In this document: positions 24,575 to 32,257 of the stretch, in pieces
How the letters are laid out: each line of letters opens with the position of its first letter
Numbering within the stretch: the stretch's first letter is position 1
Source of the DNA: Salibacter sp031581065
GTDB lineage: Bacteria; Bacteroidota; Bacteroidia; Flavobacteriales_G; Salibacteraceae
NCBI RefSeq assembly: GCF_031581065.1
Contig: NZ_JAVLBN010000022.1
Span: 1 to 34,832, forward strand
DNA: 34,832 nt
Direction of reading: 5' to 3'
Notes under the pieces: model-generated
Told to the model about the DNA's origin: nothing
Seen by the model: only the letters and a program-made list of their open reading frames with translations
Database searches by the model: none
Translations under genes and position numbers: made by a program

Positions 24575-25707
24575 CAATTGTCAATTTTGAATAAACTGGC
24601 AGCTATGTGGTCAGCGATAAATTTTCCTTTACGGGTTAACGTCAAAATTCCGGCTTTATGTTCCACTTCCTGCCGATTTAGAAAAGGTTTAACTTCTTTT
24701 ATGATTCGGTCCAGTTCTTTTGAGCCAAAATGCTCTTCAATAAAACCGTAATCCAGTCCCCAAATAGTTCGCAGTCGGGTTAAGATATAATCGTTGAGCT
24801 TGTCTTGATTTGTGGTGTTTTCCCATTTAGCGGGAAGTTCACGTTTTCCGATTTTTTCGAGATAGCGTTTGTTGTCAGCCGGGTTGAAATATCGGTCAGA
24901 GCCATCATAACCATGTGCCGATGGTCCTACTCCCAAATATTTCTTGCCGAGCCAGTAGCTGCTGTTGTGCTTGCTGTACTCGCATTCGCGGGCGAAGTTT
25001 GAGATTTCGTAGTGGACGTAATCATTGCTTTTCAGTTCATCCATCAGGTAAGTGAATTGGGCGAGCACCTTTTCGTCTTGCGGAATTTGAACTCTGTTTT
25101 TCTTCACCTGGTAAGCGAGCGGGGTTCCCTGCTCAACGGTGAGGTTGTAAGCTGAAATATGCGGAATATCGAGAGCGATTGTTTTTTGCACATTTTCCAG
25201 CCACTGCTCCATGTTGAGTTTTGGCAATCCGTAAATCAGATCGAGTGTGATATTGGACAAATCGTAATCCTGAGCGCGCTTCAAAGCATTTTCTGCTTCC
25301 TGCGCAGAATGTGTCCTATTCATCCATTTTAAATGTTCATCAAAAAACGATTGCACGCCAATGCTCAGCCTGTTGACTCCGGCTTTTTTGAGCTGCCGGA
25401 GTTTCTCATCAGTGAGGTCATCGGGGTTTGCTTCGAGCGTGATTTCCGGTTCATCGATGACATCGTAAATCTCGAAAACGCTCTCGATAAGCTGGCGGAG
25501 TTCCGGTTCTGACAGTAAAGAAGGTGTTCCCCCTCCAAAATAAATAGTCTCTACACGGTCAGATCCAAAAAAATCACGTTGCAATTCGAGCTCTTTTTTG
25601 AGCGCTTCTACCAATTGTGGCTTATCGCGAAGGTGCGTTACAAAATGAAAGTCACAGTAATGACACGCCTTGTGACAAAACGGTATGTGGATATAAACAC
25701 CTGCCAC
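24574..25707 (-). CDS. hemW: HemW-like radical SAM haem chaperone (formerly coproporphyrinogen III oxidase-like)
   Basis: A 377-residue radical SAM protein. The [4Fe-4S] cluster cysteines are in CHKACHYCDF (Cys11, Cys15, Cys18). Then come YFGGGTPSLL, the SAM-binding EITLEANPDDL, GVNRLSIGVQSF, and a C-terminal HemN-type domain (NSSYWLGKKYLGVGPSAHGY). The N-terminus begins directly with VYIHIPFC, without the extension found in HemN, which fits HemW, a haem-binding chaperone and not a true oxidase. The start is GTG, one base after the kinase stop. It contains two exact GGHTCTGACC words and two near matches in or at its edge. The product may relate to the hem genes elsewhere in the window only by pathway. 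Confidence 0.92.
   Translation of the reverse strand: MAGVYIHIPFCHKACHYCDFHFVTHLRDKPQLVEALKKELELQRDFFGSDRVETIYFGGGTPSLLSEPELRQLIESVFEIYDVIDEPEITLEANPDDLTDEKLRQLKKAGVNRLSIGVQSFFDEHLKWMNRTHSAQEAENALKRAQDYDLSNITLDLIYGLPKLNMEQWLENVQKTIALDIPHISAYNLTVEQGTPLAYQVKKNRVQIPQDEKVLAQFTYLMDELKSNDYVHYEISNFARECEYSKHNSSYWLGKKYLGVGPSAHGYDGSDRYFNPADNKRYLEKIGKRELPAKWENTTNQDKLNDYILTRLRTIWGLDYGFIEEHFGSKELDRIIKEVKPFLNRQEVEHKAGILTLTRKGKFIADHIAASLFKIDN
24894..24903 (-). repeat. Dispersed motif GGHTCTGACC, copy 7 (C variant)
   Basis: GGCTCTGACC on the minus strand, in the hemW coding direction, Gly-Ser-Asp frame. Confidence 0.7.
25557..25566 (-). repeat. Dispersed motif GGHTCTGACC, copy 8 (A variant)
   Basis: GGATCTGACC on the minus strand, in hemW, Gly-Ser-Asp frame, followed by G. 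A 9/10 match lies about 50 bases away at 25505. Confidence 0.7.
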
Positions 25708-25708
25708 G

Positions 25709-27253
25709 TCAGGAGTTTAAAATGATTCTGAAAGTCGTTCCTTTTCCCGGCTCTGACTGTTTCACGAAAATGCGACCACGATGGTAATTTTCGATGATTC
25801 GCTTGCTCAGCGACAACCCGAGGCCCCATCCGCGTTTTTTGGAAGTGTAACCCGGTTGAAAAACATCTTTCTTTTTATTGGCCTGTATGCCTTTTCCGGT
25901 GTCTTTCACATCGATGATGACGTTGTCTTCTTTAGCTTCAATCGTAATGTCTATGCTACCATTGCCGCCCATCGCATCAACTGCGTTTTTGCAGAGGTTT
26001 TCAACTACCCAGCCAAAGAGTGCGCGGTTCACCGGAGCGCGTGGTTCGTCCTTTGAAGTATGTACTGTAAAACTGACTTTTTTGGACAATCTGGTTTCGA
26101 GGTATTCCACAAAATCTTTAATCAATAAGTTGATATTTTCCTCTTTGAGATCTGGAGTGGAGCCAATTTTTGAGAAGCGCTCAGTGATGACCTGCAATCT
26201 GCCCACATCGCGTTCCATTTCACCGATGAGTTTTGGTGAAACATCTTTGCTCCTGAGTACTTCCAACCATGCGAGCAACGAGCTGAGTGGCGTTCCCAGT
26301 TGATGAGCTGTTTCCTTACTCATGCCAACCCAAACCTGGTTTTGTTCTGATTTTCGCGAAATGCTGAACAACCAATACCCGATCAGGATAAACAACCCGA
26401 TTACAAAAAACTGAATAAAAGGGTAGTATTTGAGCTGAGTGAGTAAGTCACTGTCTTCATAAAAAATCATGAATGTTTCGTCATCGCCAAGCTCAACAGA
26501 AATAGGCTCGTTTTGAGCTTCCATATCTTTGAGTTGTTTCAGGAACTTATCGTGGTTTTCAATCACTGATGAATCGATGTTGCCGGTTGCGATGATGGAA
26601 TCGCGCTCAACATTTGTAAAAATCACCGGTGTTGAGGCAGAGTTAGTCACAACCTCGCTGATAAAGGAAACCTGCAGATCGTTGAAAGTACTTTTGAGTT
26701 CTTCAAAAAGCCTTGAATCTTTGTAGTACAGGTAGTTGACATCCTGACCGTAATAGTTGATGTCAATTTTCCTGCCTTCTTCTTTCATCTCGGCCAGCGT
26801 ATTGCGAACAACAGTGTCGTTGTGTGTCTTGATGCGGGCGAGCTCAGGTTCTGAAAGAGTATCTTTATCAAATTCTATGACTCCGCTAATATTGCGGTGA
26901 GTTGTGTAGTCGCCCTCGCCATTTGTGAGGATGATAGGGATGGTGGTATTTGATTCTACAACTCTCAGTGCGAGCTTGATTTCTTTTGCGTTGATGAGCG
27001 ATTTGGTAGCATCGCTCCACAGTTCCACTTTTTTGCGTTCTTCGGCCTGTAATTCCTTGAAAAGTTTGTTGGTGTATTTGACCAGATTAGCCTTTTTCTC
27101 AATCGCTCCGGCCCACAACTGAACTTGCTTTCGCTCTTCTTTAGCGATTTTTTGAACCAGCCTGTTTGTGTACCAAAACGATGAGCCCACAATGAGCAGG
27201 GCCAGCACAAACAGGATTCTTTTCCACAGTATTTTTCGCGTGTAAATATTCAA
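25709..27253 (-). CDS. Membrane-bound sensor histidine kinase with duplicated sensor module
   Basis: A 514-residue kinase. One transmembrane helix at about 11-28 and a second at about 288-306 enclose a roughly 260-residue extracytoplasmic region. The phosphorylated histidine is His317 in SKETAHQLGTPLSS. The ATPase domain has the N box (VENLCKNAVDAM), G1 (DTGKGI), F (FQPGYTSKKRG) and G2 (WGLGLSLSKRI). The sensor region looks duplicated: TIPIILTNGEGD and TPVIFTNVERD, followed by similar YYKDSRLFEELK and FYEDSDLLTQLK. No response regulator is adjacent, so the partner is unknown. The start appears to be TTG at 27253, two bases after the AsmA stop; no in-frame ATG precedes the first helix. Confidence 0.9.
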   Translation of the reverse strand: MNIYTRKILWKRILFVLALLIVGSSFWYTNRLVQKIAKEERKQVQLWAGAIEKKANLVKYTNKLFKELQAEERKKVELWSDATKSLINAKEIKLALRVVESNTTIPIILTNGEGDYTTHRNISGVIEFDKDTLSEPELARIKTHNDTVVRNTLAEMKEEGRKIDINYYGQDVNYLYYKDSRLFEELKSTFNDLQVSFISEVVTNSASTPVIFTNVERDSIIATGNIDSSVIENHDKFLKQLKDMEAQNEPISVELGDDETFMIFYEDSDLLTQLKYYPFIQFFVIGLFILIGYWLFSISRKSEQNQVWVGMSKETAHQLGTPLSSLLAWLEVLRSKDVSPKLIGEMERDVGRLQVITERFSKIGSTPDLKEENINLLIKDFVEYLETRLSKKVSFTVHTSKDEPRAPVNRALFGWVVENLCKNAVDAMGGNGSIDITIEAKEDNVIIDVKDTGKGIQANKKKDVFQPGYTSKKRGWGLGLSLSKRIIENYHRGRIFVKQSEPGKGTTFRIILNS

Positions 27254-27255
27254 GC

Positions 27256-29961
27256 TTAGAGATCTTCGTCTTCAATTTCCCAATCTTCAAATTTAGATTG
27301 AGTTGTGTCGCTAACGCCCAATTTATCGATAAATTTTTTGAAAACGCCCTTTTTCTCTTCTTTTTCAGGTTCACGGTCAGAGCCTGATTGAGCCGACTTA
27401 TCGTCATTGTCCTTGTTTTCTGACGGGTCAAACTCGAGTTCGTACTCCTGCTCAGTTGGCTCTTCTATCTCAGGGATTGTAGTATCGCCCTTGAATAAGC
27501 CCAGTTCATCTTTCAAAATGGCTTTAGTGGTTTGTACTTCGCGCTCAACAATCTGCTTCCTGTTTTGCTTACGAGCCGATTTATCAAAGTCGATAATGGG
27601 ATCGTCAACATTCCCGTGAATGTGCAGAAAGAGCTGCATATTTCCTGTTCCGTCATCCGCGATGTAGCCGAAGTCTGACTGTTTCCATTTGTCATCCTTT
27701 TTTTGCAACACTTCTTTGAGGTTGAAGCTGAGCTTGTAGTCGATGTCGTTATTGAAATGATGTTCGCCTGATAGATCGATGTTCAATGCCGATGACGAAA
27801 TTTGCATGCCGGGAATGGTAACAACCTCGTTTTTGATGCGAAGGGTATTCTGTAAGGTTTCAAATTTTACGTGCTTCAAGCGCTCTTCAAAATCATCGAG
27901 CTTGATAAAAAGCCTCAGGAACTTGTTTTCCTGTACAACATCAGTGACTCCTTGTAGCGGTTTGTAGTCGATGAGTTCACCGTTGGCGATTTGTAAATCT
28001 GCAACAGCATCGAGTTGTTTGAAAATGACATTGGCATTGCGATCGATTGGGATACTCAGTCTTGTGCTGCTGGTGAGCTTTCCGCGCAAATGATCGGCTG
28101 TGATTTCCTGTTGACCAAAGTTGTTGAAGGCTGTGAAAAGCTGTTGTACATCTAACTCATTCAATTGAGTTGATGCAATTAGCTTGACGTTACTGCTCCC
28201 GTCACGCAACAGGAACTTACCGTTCATGTTTCCGCCATAAGCGTTGGTCTGAAAACGTTTTGCTTCGATGAGTCCGGCTCTGACCGATACTCTTGAACGC
28301 ACTTTTTCAAACCGACTTTGATCGTAAATCAACTCATTTATGCTGAGGTTGATATCAGCCAACACGTTTTTTGGGAGTGTGAATGCTGAGCTATCTGGTT
28401 TTTGTTTTTTCTGAAATTCGTTGTAGTCAAACTTTTGGAGAAAGATATTTCCAAAAAACCGAAACGGTTTTGTGTTTTCTTTTTGGAAAAAGGGAAGTGC
28501 ATTTCGCCAGGTTCCGCTTAAATCGAGTGAGTCAGACCCCCATAAACCGTTGAGTTTTTCAATTTTGATGTCGTTGTTTGTGGAATTGAGATTTGCGGTC
28601 AGATCCGAAAATGTGTAAGGCGAATTCTCGACTTTGAGCCCGGCTTTTGTAGCGGTGAGGTTGATTTCTTTTTCCCAGTTGACAAAATCGGTGTAGTAAA
28701 TGGAATCGGTGTTCATGATGCGGCCGGCAATGGCTGCGTCAATTTTCACGGGAATGTTCCAGCTGGAAATGGTATCGGGCTTAATGAAATTATCGAACTG
28801 ATTGATATTTCCCTCGGCTGTAAATTTGGACTCAAAAAGAGGATGGATGAAGTTTTGCATTCTGAACCGTCCGTTGATAACCGCTCCGTTGAGCTTTCCT
28901 GAAAGTGTGTCAAAATGGATCTGACTACTCTGCGCATTTTGATTGCCGCCATTGGTGTAGCGACCACTTGTGTTGAGATTGGCCAACTCAATCTTGTATT
29001 TGGAAAGATCGAGTGAACCATTTTCAATCGTGAATTCGCTATTGATGGAGGGCTTTTTGTTTTCATTCTGGCGTTCGATATTTAAATCGAAGTTGAGTTT
29101 CCCTTTTCCTTTAAAATCGTTGAAGAAAGTGGTGACTTTATCCGGCATCAGAGCCGAGAGCACGGCTATGTTGAGGTTCTGACCATCGATATTCCATTTC
29201 AAATCTTTAGCTGTTGTTTTGCCGGTTATATGGAGATCGTAGCGATTGCGCAAGGTGACAGTTCCGCGCGAAACCTGGTAAAAATTGTTTTTGGGATTCA
29301 TTTCCATTCCGGCATCCAGGCTGACTTCCTCGCCAGGCAAATAGTGAATATTCCCGATTTTGAGATCATCGACTTTCAGCTTGCCATAGAGGGCGATGTT
29401 TTGATCAGTTGAGGAGAAATCACCCTTGCCGGTTATTTTTTGGATCTGAAAAGAGAAGTTTTCTTCACGTGGCTGATGTGCAAAACGATAGTGTAGTTCA
29501 TCGAGTGTGACTTTTTCCAGCGCGATGGAAAAATTAGATGATGAAGTATCGTTTTGTGAATTCCAGAACTCGAAGTTTTGGCGGTTATTTTGATCCACAT
29601 CCATGTGCATAAACCCGTTTTCAGCTTCGATTTCGCGTAGTTTGTAATTGCCTTTGTAGAGATCGATCAGGCTAAAGGAGAGATAGAGTCTGTTAACTTT
29701 AAAAAGTGTATCGAACTGGCTGTTTGGATTACTGCTGAGTCCAACAGCATTTTCAAACTCAACCGATGCCATAGGGAAATGCTTGAGGAAAGTGAGTTGA
29801 ATGGTATCTACATGCACCTTCGTTTGCAGGTTCTTATTGAGCTGTTGCGTCACCACCGGAACGATCATTCCGCGGTAGTGATACCCCGCCCATGTTGCGA
29901 GCCCGCCAATAATGACAGCTGCAATAAGAAGCGTTAAAAAAATGCGCTTTACCCACTTCAT
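27256..29961 (-). CDS. AsmA-like family protein
   Basis: A 901-residue envelope protein. One N-terminal transmembrane anchor (about 8-27, FLTLLIAAVIIGGLATWAG) is followed by a long beta-rich periplasmic region that begins as in AsmA proteins (RGMIVPVVTQQLNKNLQTKV, then FPMASVEFENAVG). The C-terminal AsmA portion is present (GELIDYKPLQGV, LRIKNEVVTIPGMQISSSALNIDLSGEH). The last 80 residues are a charged, low-complexity tail. Relatives are thought to form bridge-like lipid-transfer proteins between inner and outer membranes; that role here is inferred from the family. It is the first gene of the five-gene group and contains four exact GGHTCTGACC words, the most of any gene in the window. Confidence 0.85.
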   Translation of the reverse strand: MKWVKRIFLTLLIAAVIIGGLATWAGYHYRGMIVPVVTQQLNKNLQTKVHVDTIQLTFLKHFPMASVEFENAVGLSSNPNSQFDTLFKVNRLYLSFSLIDLYKGNYKLREIEAENGFMHMDVDQNNRQNFEFWNSQNDTSSSNFSIALEKVTLDELHYRFAHQPREENFSFQIQKITGKGDFSSTDQNIALYGKLKVDDLKIGNIHYLPGEEVSLDAGMEMNPKNNFYQVSRGTVTLRNRYDLHITGKTTAKDLKWNIDGQNLNIAVLSALMPDKVTTFFNDFKGKGKLNFDLNIERQNENKKPSINSEFTIENGSLDLSKYKIELANLNTSGRYTNGGNQNAQSSQIHFDTLSGKLNGAVINGRFRMQNFIHPLFESKFTAEGNINQFDNFIKPDTISSWNIPVKIDAAIAGRIMNTDSIYYTDFVNWEKEINLTATKAGLKVENSPYTFSDLTANLNSTNNDIKIEKLNGLWGSDSLDLSGTWRNALPFFQKENTKPFRFFGNIFLQKFDYNEFQKKQKPDSSAFTLPKNVLADINLSINELIYDQSRFEKVRSRVSVRAGLIEAKRFQTNAYGGNMNGKFLLRDGSSNVKLIASTQLNELDVQQLFTAFNNFGQQEITADHLRGKLTSSTRLSIPIDRNANVIFKQLDAVADLQIANGELIDYKPLQGVTDVVQENKFLRLFIKLDDFEERLKHVKFETLQNTLRIKNEVVTIPGMQISSSALNIDLSGEHHFNNDIDYKLSFNLKEVLQKKDDKWKQSDFGYIADDGTGNMQLFLHIHGNVDDPIIDFDKSARKQNRKQIVEREVQTTKAILKDELGLFKGDTTIPEIEEPTEQEYELEFDPSENKDNDDKSAQSGSDREPEKEEKKGVFKKFIDKLGVSDTTQSKFEDWEIEDEDL
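27375..27384 (-). repeat. Dispersed motif GGHTCTGACC, copy 9 (C variant)
   Basis: GGCTCTGACC on the minus strand, in the charged tail of the AsmA-like gene, Gly-Ser-Asp frame. Confidence 0.7.
28276..28285 (+). repeat. Dispersed motif GGHTCTGACC, copy 10 (C variant)
   Basis: GGCTCTGACC antisense to the AsmA-like gene; coding strand reads Val-Arg-Ala. Confidence 0.7.
28597..28606 (-). repeat. Dispersed motif GGHTCTGACC, copy 11 (A variant)
   Basis: GGATCTGACC on the minus strand, but in the Asp-Leu-Thr frame of the AsmA-like gene, not Gly-Ser-Asp. Confidence 0.7.
29175..29184 (+). repeat. Dispersed motif GGHTCTGACC, copy 12 (T variant)
   Basis: GGTTCTGACC antisense to the AsmA-like gene; coding strand reads Gly-Gln-Asn. 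Confidence 0.7.
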
Positions 29962-30014
29962 GCTTATCCGGTAACGGTTTTTTAGTTGGAGCTAAGCTAC
30001 AGTTCGTTAACAAA

Positions 30015-30040
30015 CGAAAAAAGCCCCCGGTTGAGGACTT
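30015..30040 (-). terminator. Intrinsic terminator after the pseudouridine synthase gene
   Basis: On the minus strand AAGTCCTC and GGGGGCTT form an 8-bp stem (with two G-T pairs) around AACC, followed by TTTT. It lies about 30 bases after the stop at 30069 and separates this gene from the AsmA-like gene. Confidence 0.75.
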
Positions 30041-30068
30041 TTAAACTATTTATTGGGTAAAAGATTGT

Positions 30069-30953
30069 CTAAAGCATTCTCAAAAACGAAACTTCTTTTT
30101 CGTTGAGGAATCTGTAATGGCCACGCGGAATATTCTTTTTGGTGAGTCCGGCAAAAGATACGCGGTCCAGCTTTACCACTTTGTACTCGAGTGCCTCAAA
30201 CATTCTCCTGATCACGCGGTTTTTGCCAGAGTGCAACTCAACGCCAATTTCTCTGCGGTCTTCTTTTCCTTCTACGAATGCTGCTTTATCGGCTTGTACA
30301 GTTCCGTCTTCGAGCTTAACTCCTTTACAGAGTTGAACGAGATCGTTGTTGCTCATCGGTTGGTCGGTTGTGACGTGGTAAATTTTGCGGACCTGGTGTT
30401 TTGGATGAGTCAGTTTTTTGGCGAGATCACCATCGTTAGTGAACAGTAAAACACCGGTTGTGTTGCGGTCGAGTCGGCCAACAGGATAGATGCGTTCTTT
30501 ACAGGCTTTTCCAACGATGTCCATTACCGTTTTTCTGCCCTGGGGATCACTGACAGTCGTAATGAAATCTTTTGGTTTGTTGAGCAAGACATAAACAGGC
30601 TTTTCACGGTTGACTTTAGAACCGCCACATTTTACGTCATCAGTTGGTTTAACGCGTGTTCCCAGTTTAGTGACAACTTCACCGTTTATTTCAACTGCTC
30701 CGGCTTCAATGAGTGTGTCGGCTTCTCTTCGAGAACAAATTCCGGCATTGGCCAAATATTTATTCAGGCGAACACCTTCCTTCTTTTCTTTATCAGGTTT
30801 TGGTTGTGGCTCGCCTTTACGGCCGCGTTTTAAAAACTTGTCTTTATCGAGTCGTTTTCCTTTGCTGTACCTCTTTGATGCTGAGCTTTTTAATTCGTTC
30901 GCTCTGCTTTTGTTCTTTTCGCCTTTTGGCCCTTTGCCTCTTTTATTCGTCAT
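30069..30953 (-). CDS. Pseudouridine synthase, RluB/RsuA type
   Basis: A 294-residue enzyme that isomerises a specific uridine in ribosomal RNA. A very basic, low-complexity N-terminal extension (about 1-60) is followed by an S4 RNA-binding domain (about 61-108, VRLNKYLANAGICSRREAD) and the catalytic domain with Asp162 in GRLDRNTTGVLLFTNDG. The downstream motifs LHSGKNRVIRRMFEALEYKVVKLDR and GLTKKNIPRGHYRFLN are typical of the RsuA/RluB/RluE/RluF family; RluB (23S U2605) is the most likely but not proven. I start at ATG 30953 because a promoter-like box ends 20 bases before it; the longer frame would need a TTG at 31007 inside that promoter. Confidence 0.9.
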   Translation of the reverse strand: MTNKRGKGPKGEKNKSRANELKSSASKRYSKGKRLDKDKFLKRGRKGEPQPKPDKEKKEGVRLNKYLANAGICSRREADTLIEAGAVEINGEVVTKLGTRVKPTDDVKCGGSKVNREKPVYVLLNKPKDFITTVSDPQGRKTVMDIVGKACKERIYPVGRLDRNTTGVLLFTNDGDLAKKLTHPKHQVRKIYHVTTDQPMSNNDLVQLCKGVKLEDGTVQADKAAFVEGKEDRREIGVELHSGKNRVIRRMFEALEYKVVKLDRVSFAGLTKKNIPRGHYRFLNEKEVSFLRML

Positions 30954-30973
30954 ACTATCCACAAATTGGGGTG

Positions 30974-31007
30974 CAAAGGTAGTAAGAACTTTACCATTGG
31001 GGACCAA
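30974..31007 (-). promoter_or_regulatory. Candidate promoter (TTG, 23 bp, TACCTTTG) for the pseudouridine synthase gene
   Basis: The -7 box TACCTTTG (30974-30981) matches TAnnTTTG and ends 20 bases before the ATG. TTG at 31005-31007, within TTTTG, lies 23 bp upstream, within the 17-23 bp range known for Flavobacterium. It is the only leader here with both elements, and it lies partly within the end of yraN. Confidence 0.5.
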
Positions 31008-31353
31008 AAGCTTCTTCTATGTGGTTGATTTTTTGGTATTTTGAGTTGAGAATGATAGCGATAACATCAAAACGCGTTTCCACATCGAGGTCTTTTTCCT
31101 CGATGTAAGCATTGGCTGCTTTGATGAGTCTTTTTTGCTTGCCGGTTGACACAAACTCTTCCGGGTCGCCAAAGTATTCGTTTATCCTCGTTTTCACTTC
31201 TACGATGATGAGCTCGTCCTTTTTTTGTGCGATAATGTCGATTTCATCCTTTCCAAAGCGCCAGTTTGTATCCAGGATGTCAAACTCGTTTTTCTCGAGA
31301 TGTTGAAGTGCCATCTCTTCGCCTTTTTCGCCAAGTTCGTTGTGATCAGCCAT
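30991..31353 (-). CDS. YraN family (UPF0102) nuclease-like protein
   Basis: A 120-residue protein of the YraN/UPF0102 family, which has a restriction-endonuclease-like fold. Conserved features are GEKGEEMALQHLEKNEF, the NWRFGKDEIDIIAQ strand with the acidic pair, and the VEVKTR motif giving the D-ExK arrangement; a late GKQKRLIKAANAYI helix follows. The length is that of the family. Cellular role is not established. The start codon lies inside the end of the LD-carboxypeptidase gene (8-base overlap), so the two are probably translated together. Confidence 0.9.
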   Translation of the reverse strand: MADHNELGEKGEEMALQHLEKNEFDILDTNWRFGKDEIDIIAQKKDELIIVEVKTRINEYFGDPEEFVSTGKQKRLIKAANAYIEEKDLDVETRFDVIAIILNSKYQKINHIEEAFGPQW

Positions 31354-32239
31354 AAGTGAGAGTGCTTTTTTGGGCGGTTACGGTCAGATCCGCTTCGCGA
31401 CCGATGTAGAGTGGTAAATTGCGTTTTTCGTGTCCGGCCGGAAAGTCGAAAAGAACCGGAAAATCAAATTCCTTCACTTTTTCGAGAACGAGTTCCTGCC
31501 AGTTCATACCAAAAACATCAACTGATTGTTTGATATCAGTAAAATAACCGATTACTAACCCTGCGAGTTGGTCTAGTTTTCCTGCTTTTTTGAGTTGCCA
31601 AAGCATGCGGTCAATTTTGTAGCCGTATTCGCTGATTTCTTCCAGAAACAGGATTTTGCCTTTAGTATCGATATCGCTGTTGGTTCCTGTCAGACTGGAA
31701 ATAATACTCAAATTTCCACCAACAACTTCACCTCTTGCTGTTCCTGATCTGTTGAATTTTGAAGGTTCAATCTCAAAGCTGATTTTTTCTCCAAAAAGCG
31801 CTTTGCGCAGAGTCTCAACCGATTCTTCATCTTTGTTGTAATTCAGTGGAACAGTGCCGTGAATTGTTTGAACATCAAGATTGGTGGTTACGTGCGAGTG
31901 AAAAACGGTAATATCGCTAAAACCCACAATCCACTTTGGGCTCTGACCGAAACCTGAAAAATCCAGTTCATCGATAATACGAACCGAGCCGTATCCGCCA
32001 CGCGTACAAATAACAGCTTTGCAATTTGGATCGTTGAGTGCCGATTGAAAATCGTCAATTCGCTCCTGGTCAGATCCCGAAAAATAGTAGTGCTCACCGG
32101 CACAACCTCTCCCAAGCTGAACTTCAAGCCCCCATGACTGAAGGAGCTTACGGGCATACAAAACCTTGTTGGCCTCGATTTTTTTAGCCGGTGAAACGAT
32201 GTAAACGAGATCTCCATCTTTTAAAAAATCGGGTTGCAT
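31346..32239 (-). CDS. LD-carboxypeptidase (peptidase family S66)
   Basis: A 297-residue enzyme of the S66 family, which removes the terminal D-alanine from murein tetrapeptides during peptidoglycan recycling. The nucleophile is Ser85 in the GGYGSVRIID turn. The HGTVPLNY region follows, then EEISEYGYKIDRML with the acidic residue, and the histidine of PAGHEKRNLPL near the C-terminus. There is no signal peptide, which fits a cytoplasmic recycling enzyme. It starts 18 bases after the trpS stop and overlaps yraN by eight. Three exact GGHTCTGACC words are packed into this 0.9-kb gene, in both orientations and three frames. Confidence 0.92.
   Translation of the reverse strand: MQPDFLKDGDLVYIVSPAKKIEANKVLYARKLLQSWGLEVQLGRGCAGEHYYFSGSDQERIDDFQSALNDPNCKAVICTRGGYGSVRIIDELDFSGFGQSPKWIVGFSDITVFHSHVTTNLDVQTIHGTVPLNYNKDEESVETLRKALFGEKISFEIEPSKFNRSGTARGEVVGGNLSIISSLTGTNSDIDTKGKILFLEEISEYGYKIDRMLWQLKKAGKLDQLAGLVIGYFTDIKQSVDVFGMNWQELVLEKVKEFDFPVLFDFPAGHEKRNLPLYIGREADLTVTAQKSTLTYG
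31382..31391 (-). repeat. Dispersed motif GGHTCTGACC, copy 13 (A variant)
   Basis: GGATCTGACC on the minus strand, in the Asp-Leu-Thr frame of the LD-carboxypeptidase gene. Confidence 0.7.
31939..31948 (+). repeat. Dispersed motif GGHTCTGACC, copy 14 (C variant)
   Basis: GGCTCTGACC antisense to the LD-carboxypeptidase gene; coding strand reads Gly-Gln-Ser. Confidence 0.7.
32068..32077 (-). repeat. Dispersed motif GGHTCTGACC, copy 15 (A variant)
   Basis: GGATCTGACC on the minus strand, Gly-Ser-Asp frame, inverted relative to copy 14 about 120 bases away. Confidence 0.7.
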
Positions 32240-32257
32240 TGGTTCCGTTTTTAGTTG

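Noticed and set aside
30954..31007. Longer N-terminus of the pseudouridine synthase from a TTG at 31007
   Set aside because: It would add 18 residues overlapping yraN and the promoter-like box, while the ATG at 30953 begins the expected basic extension.
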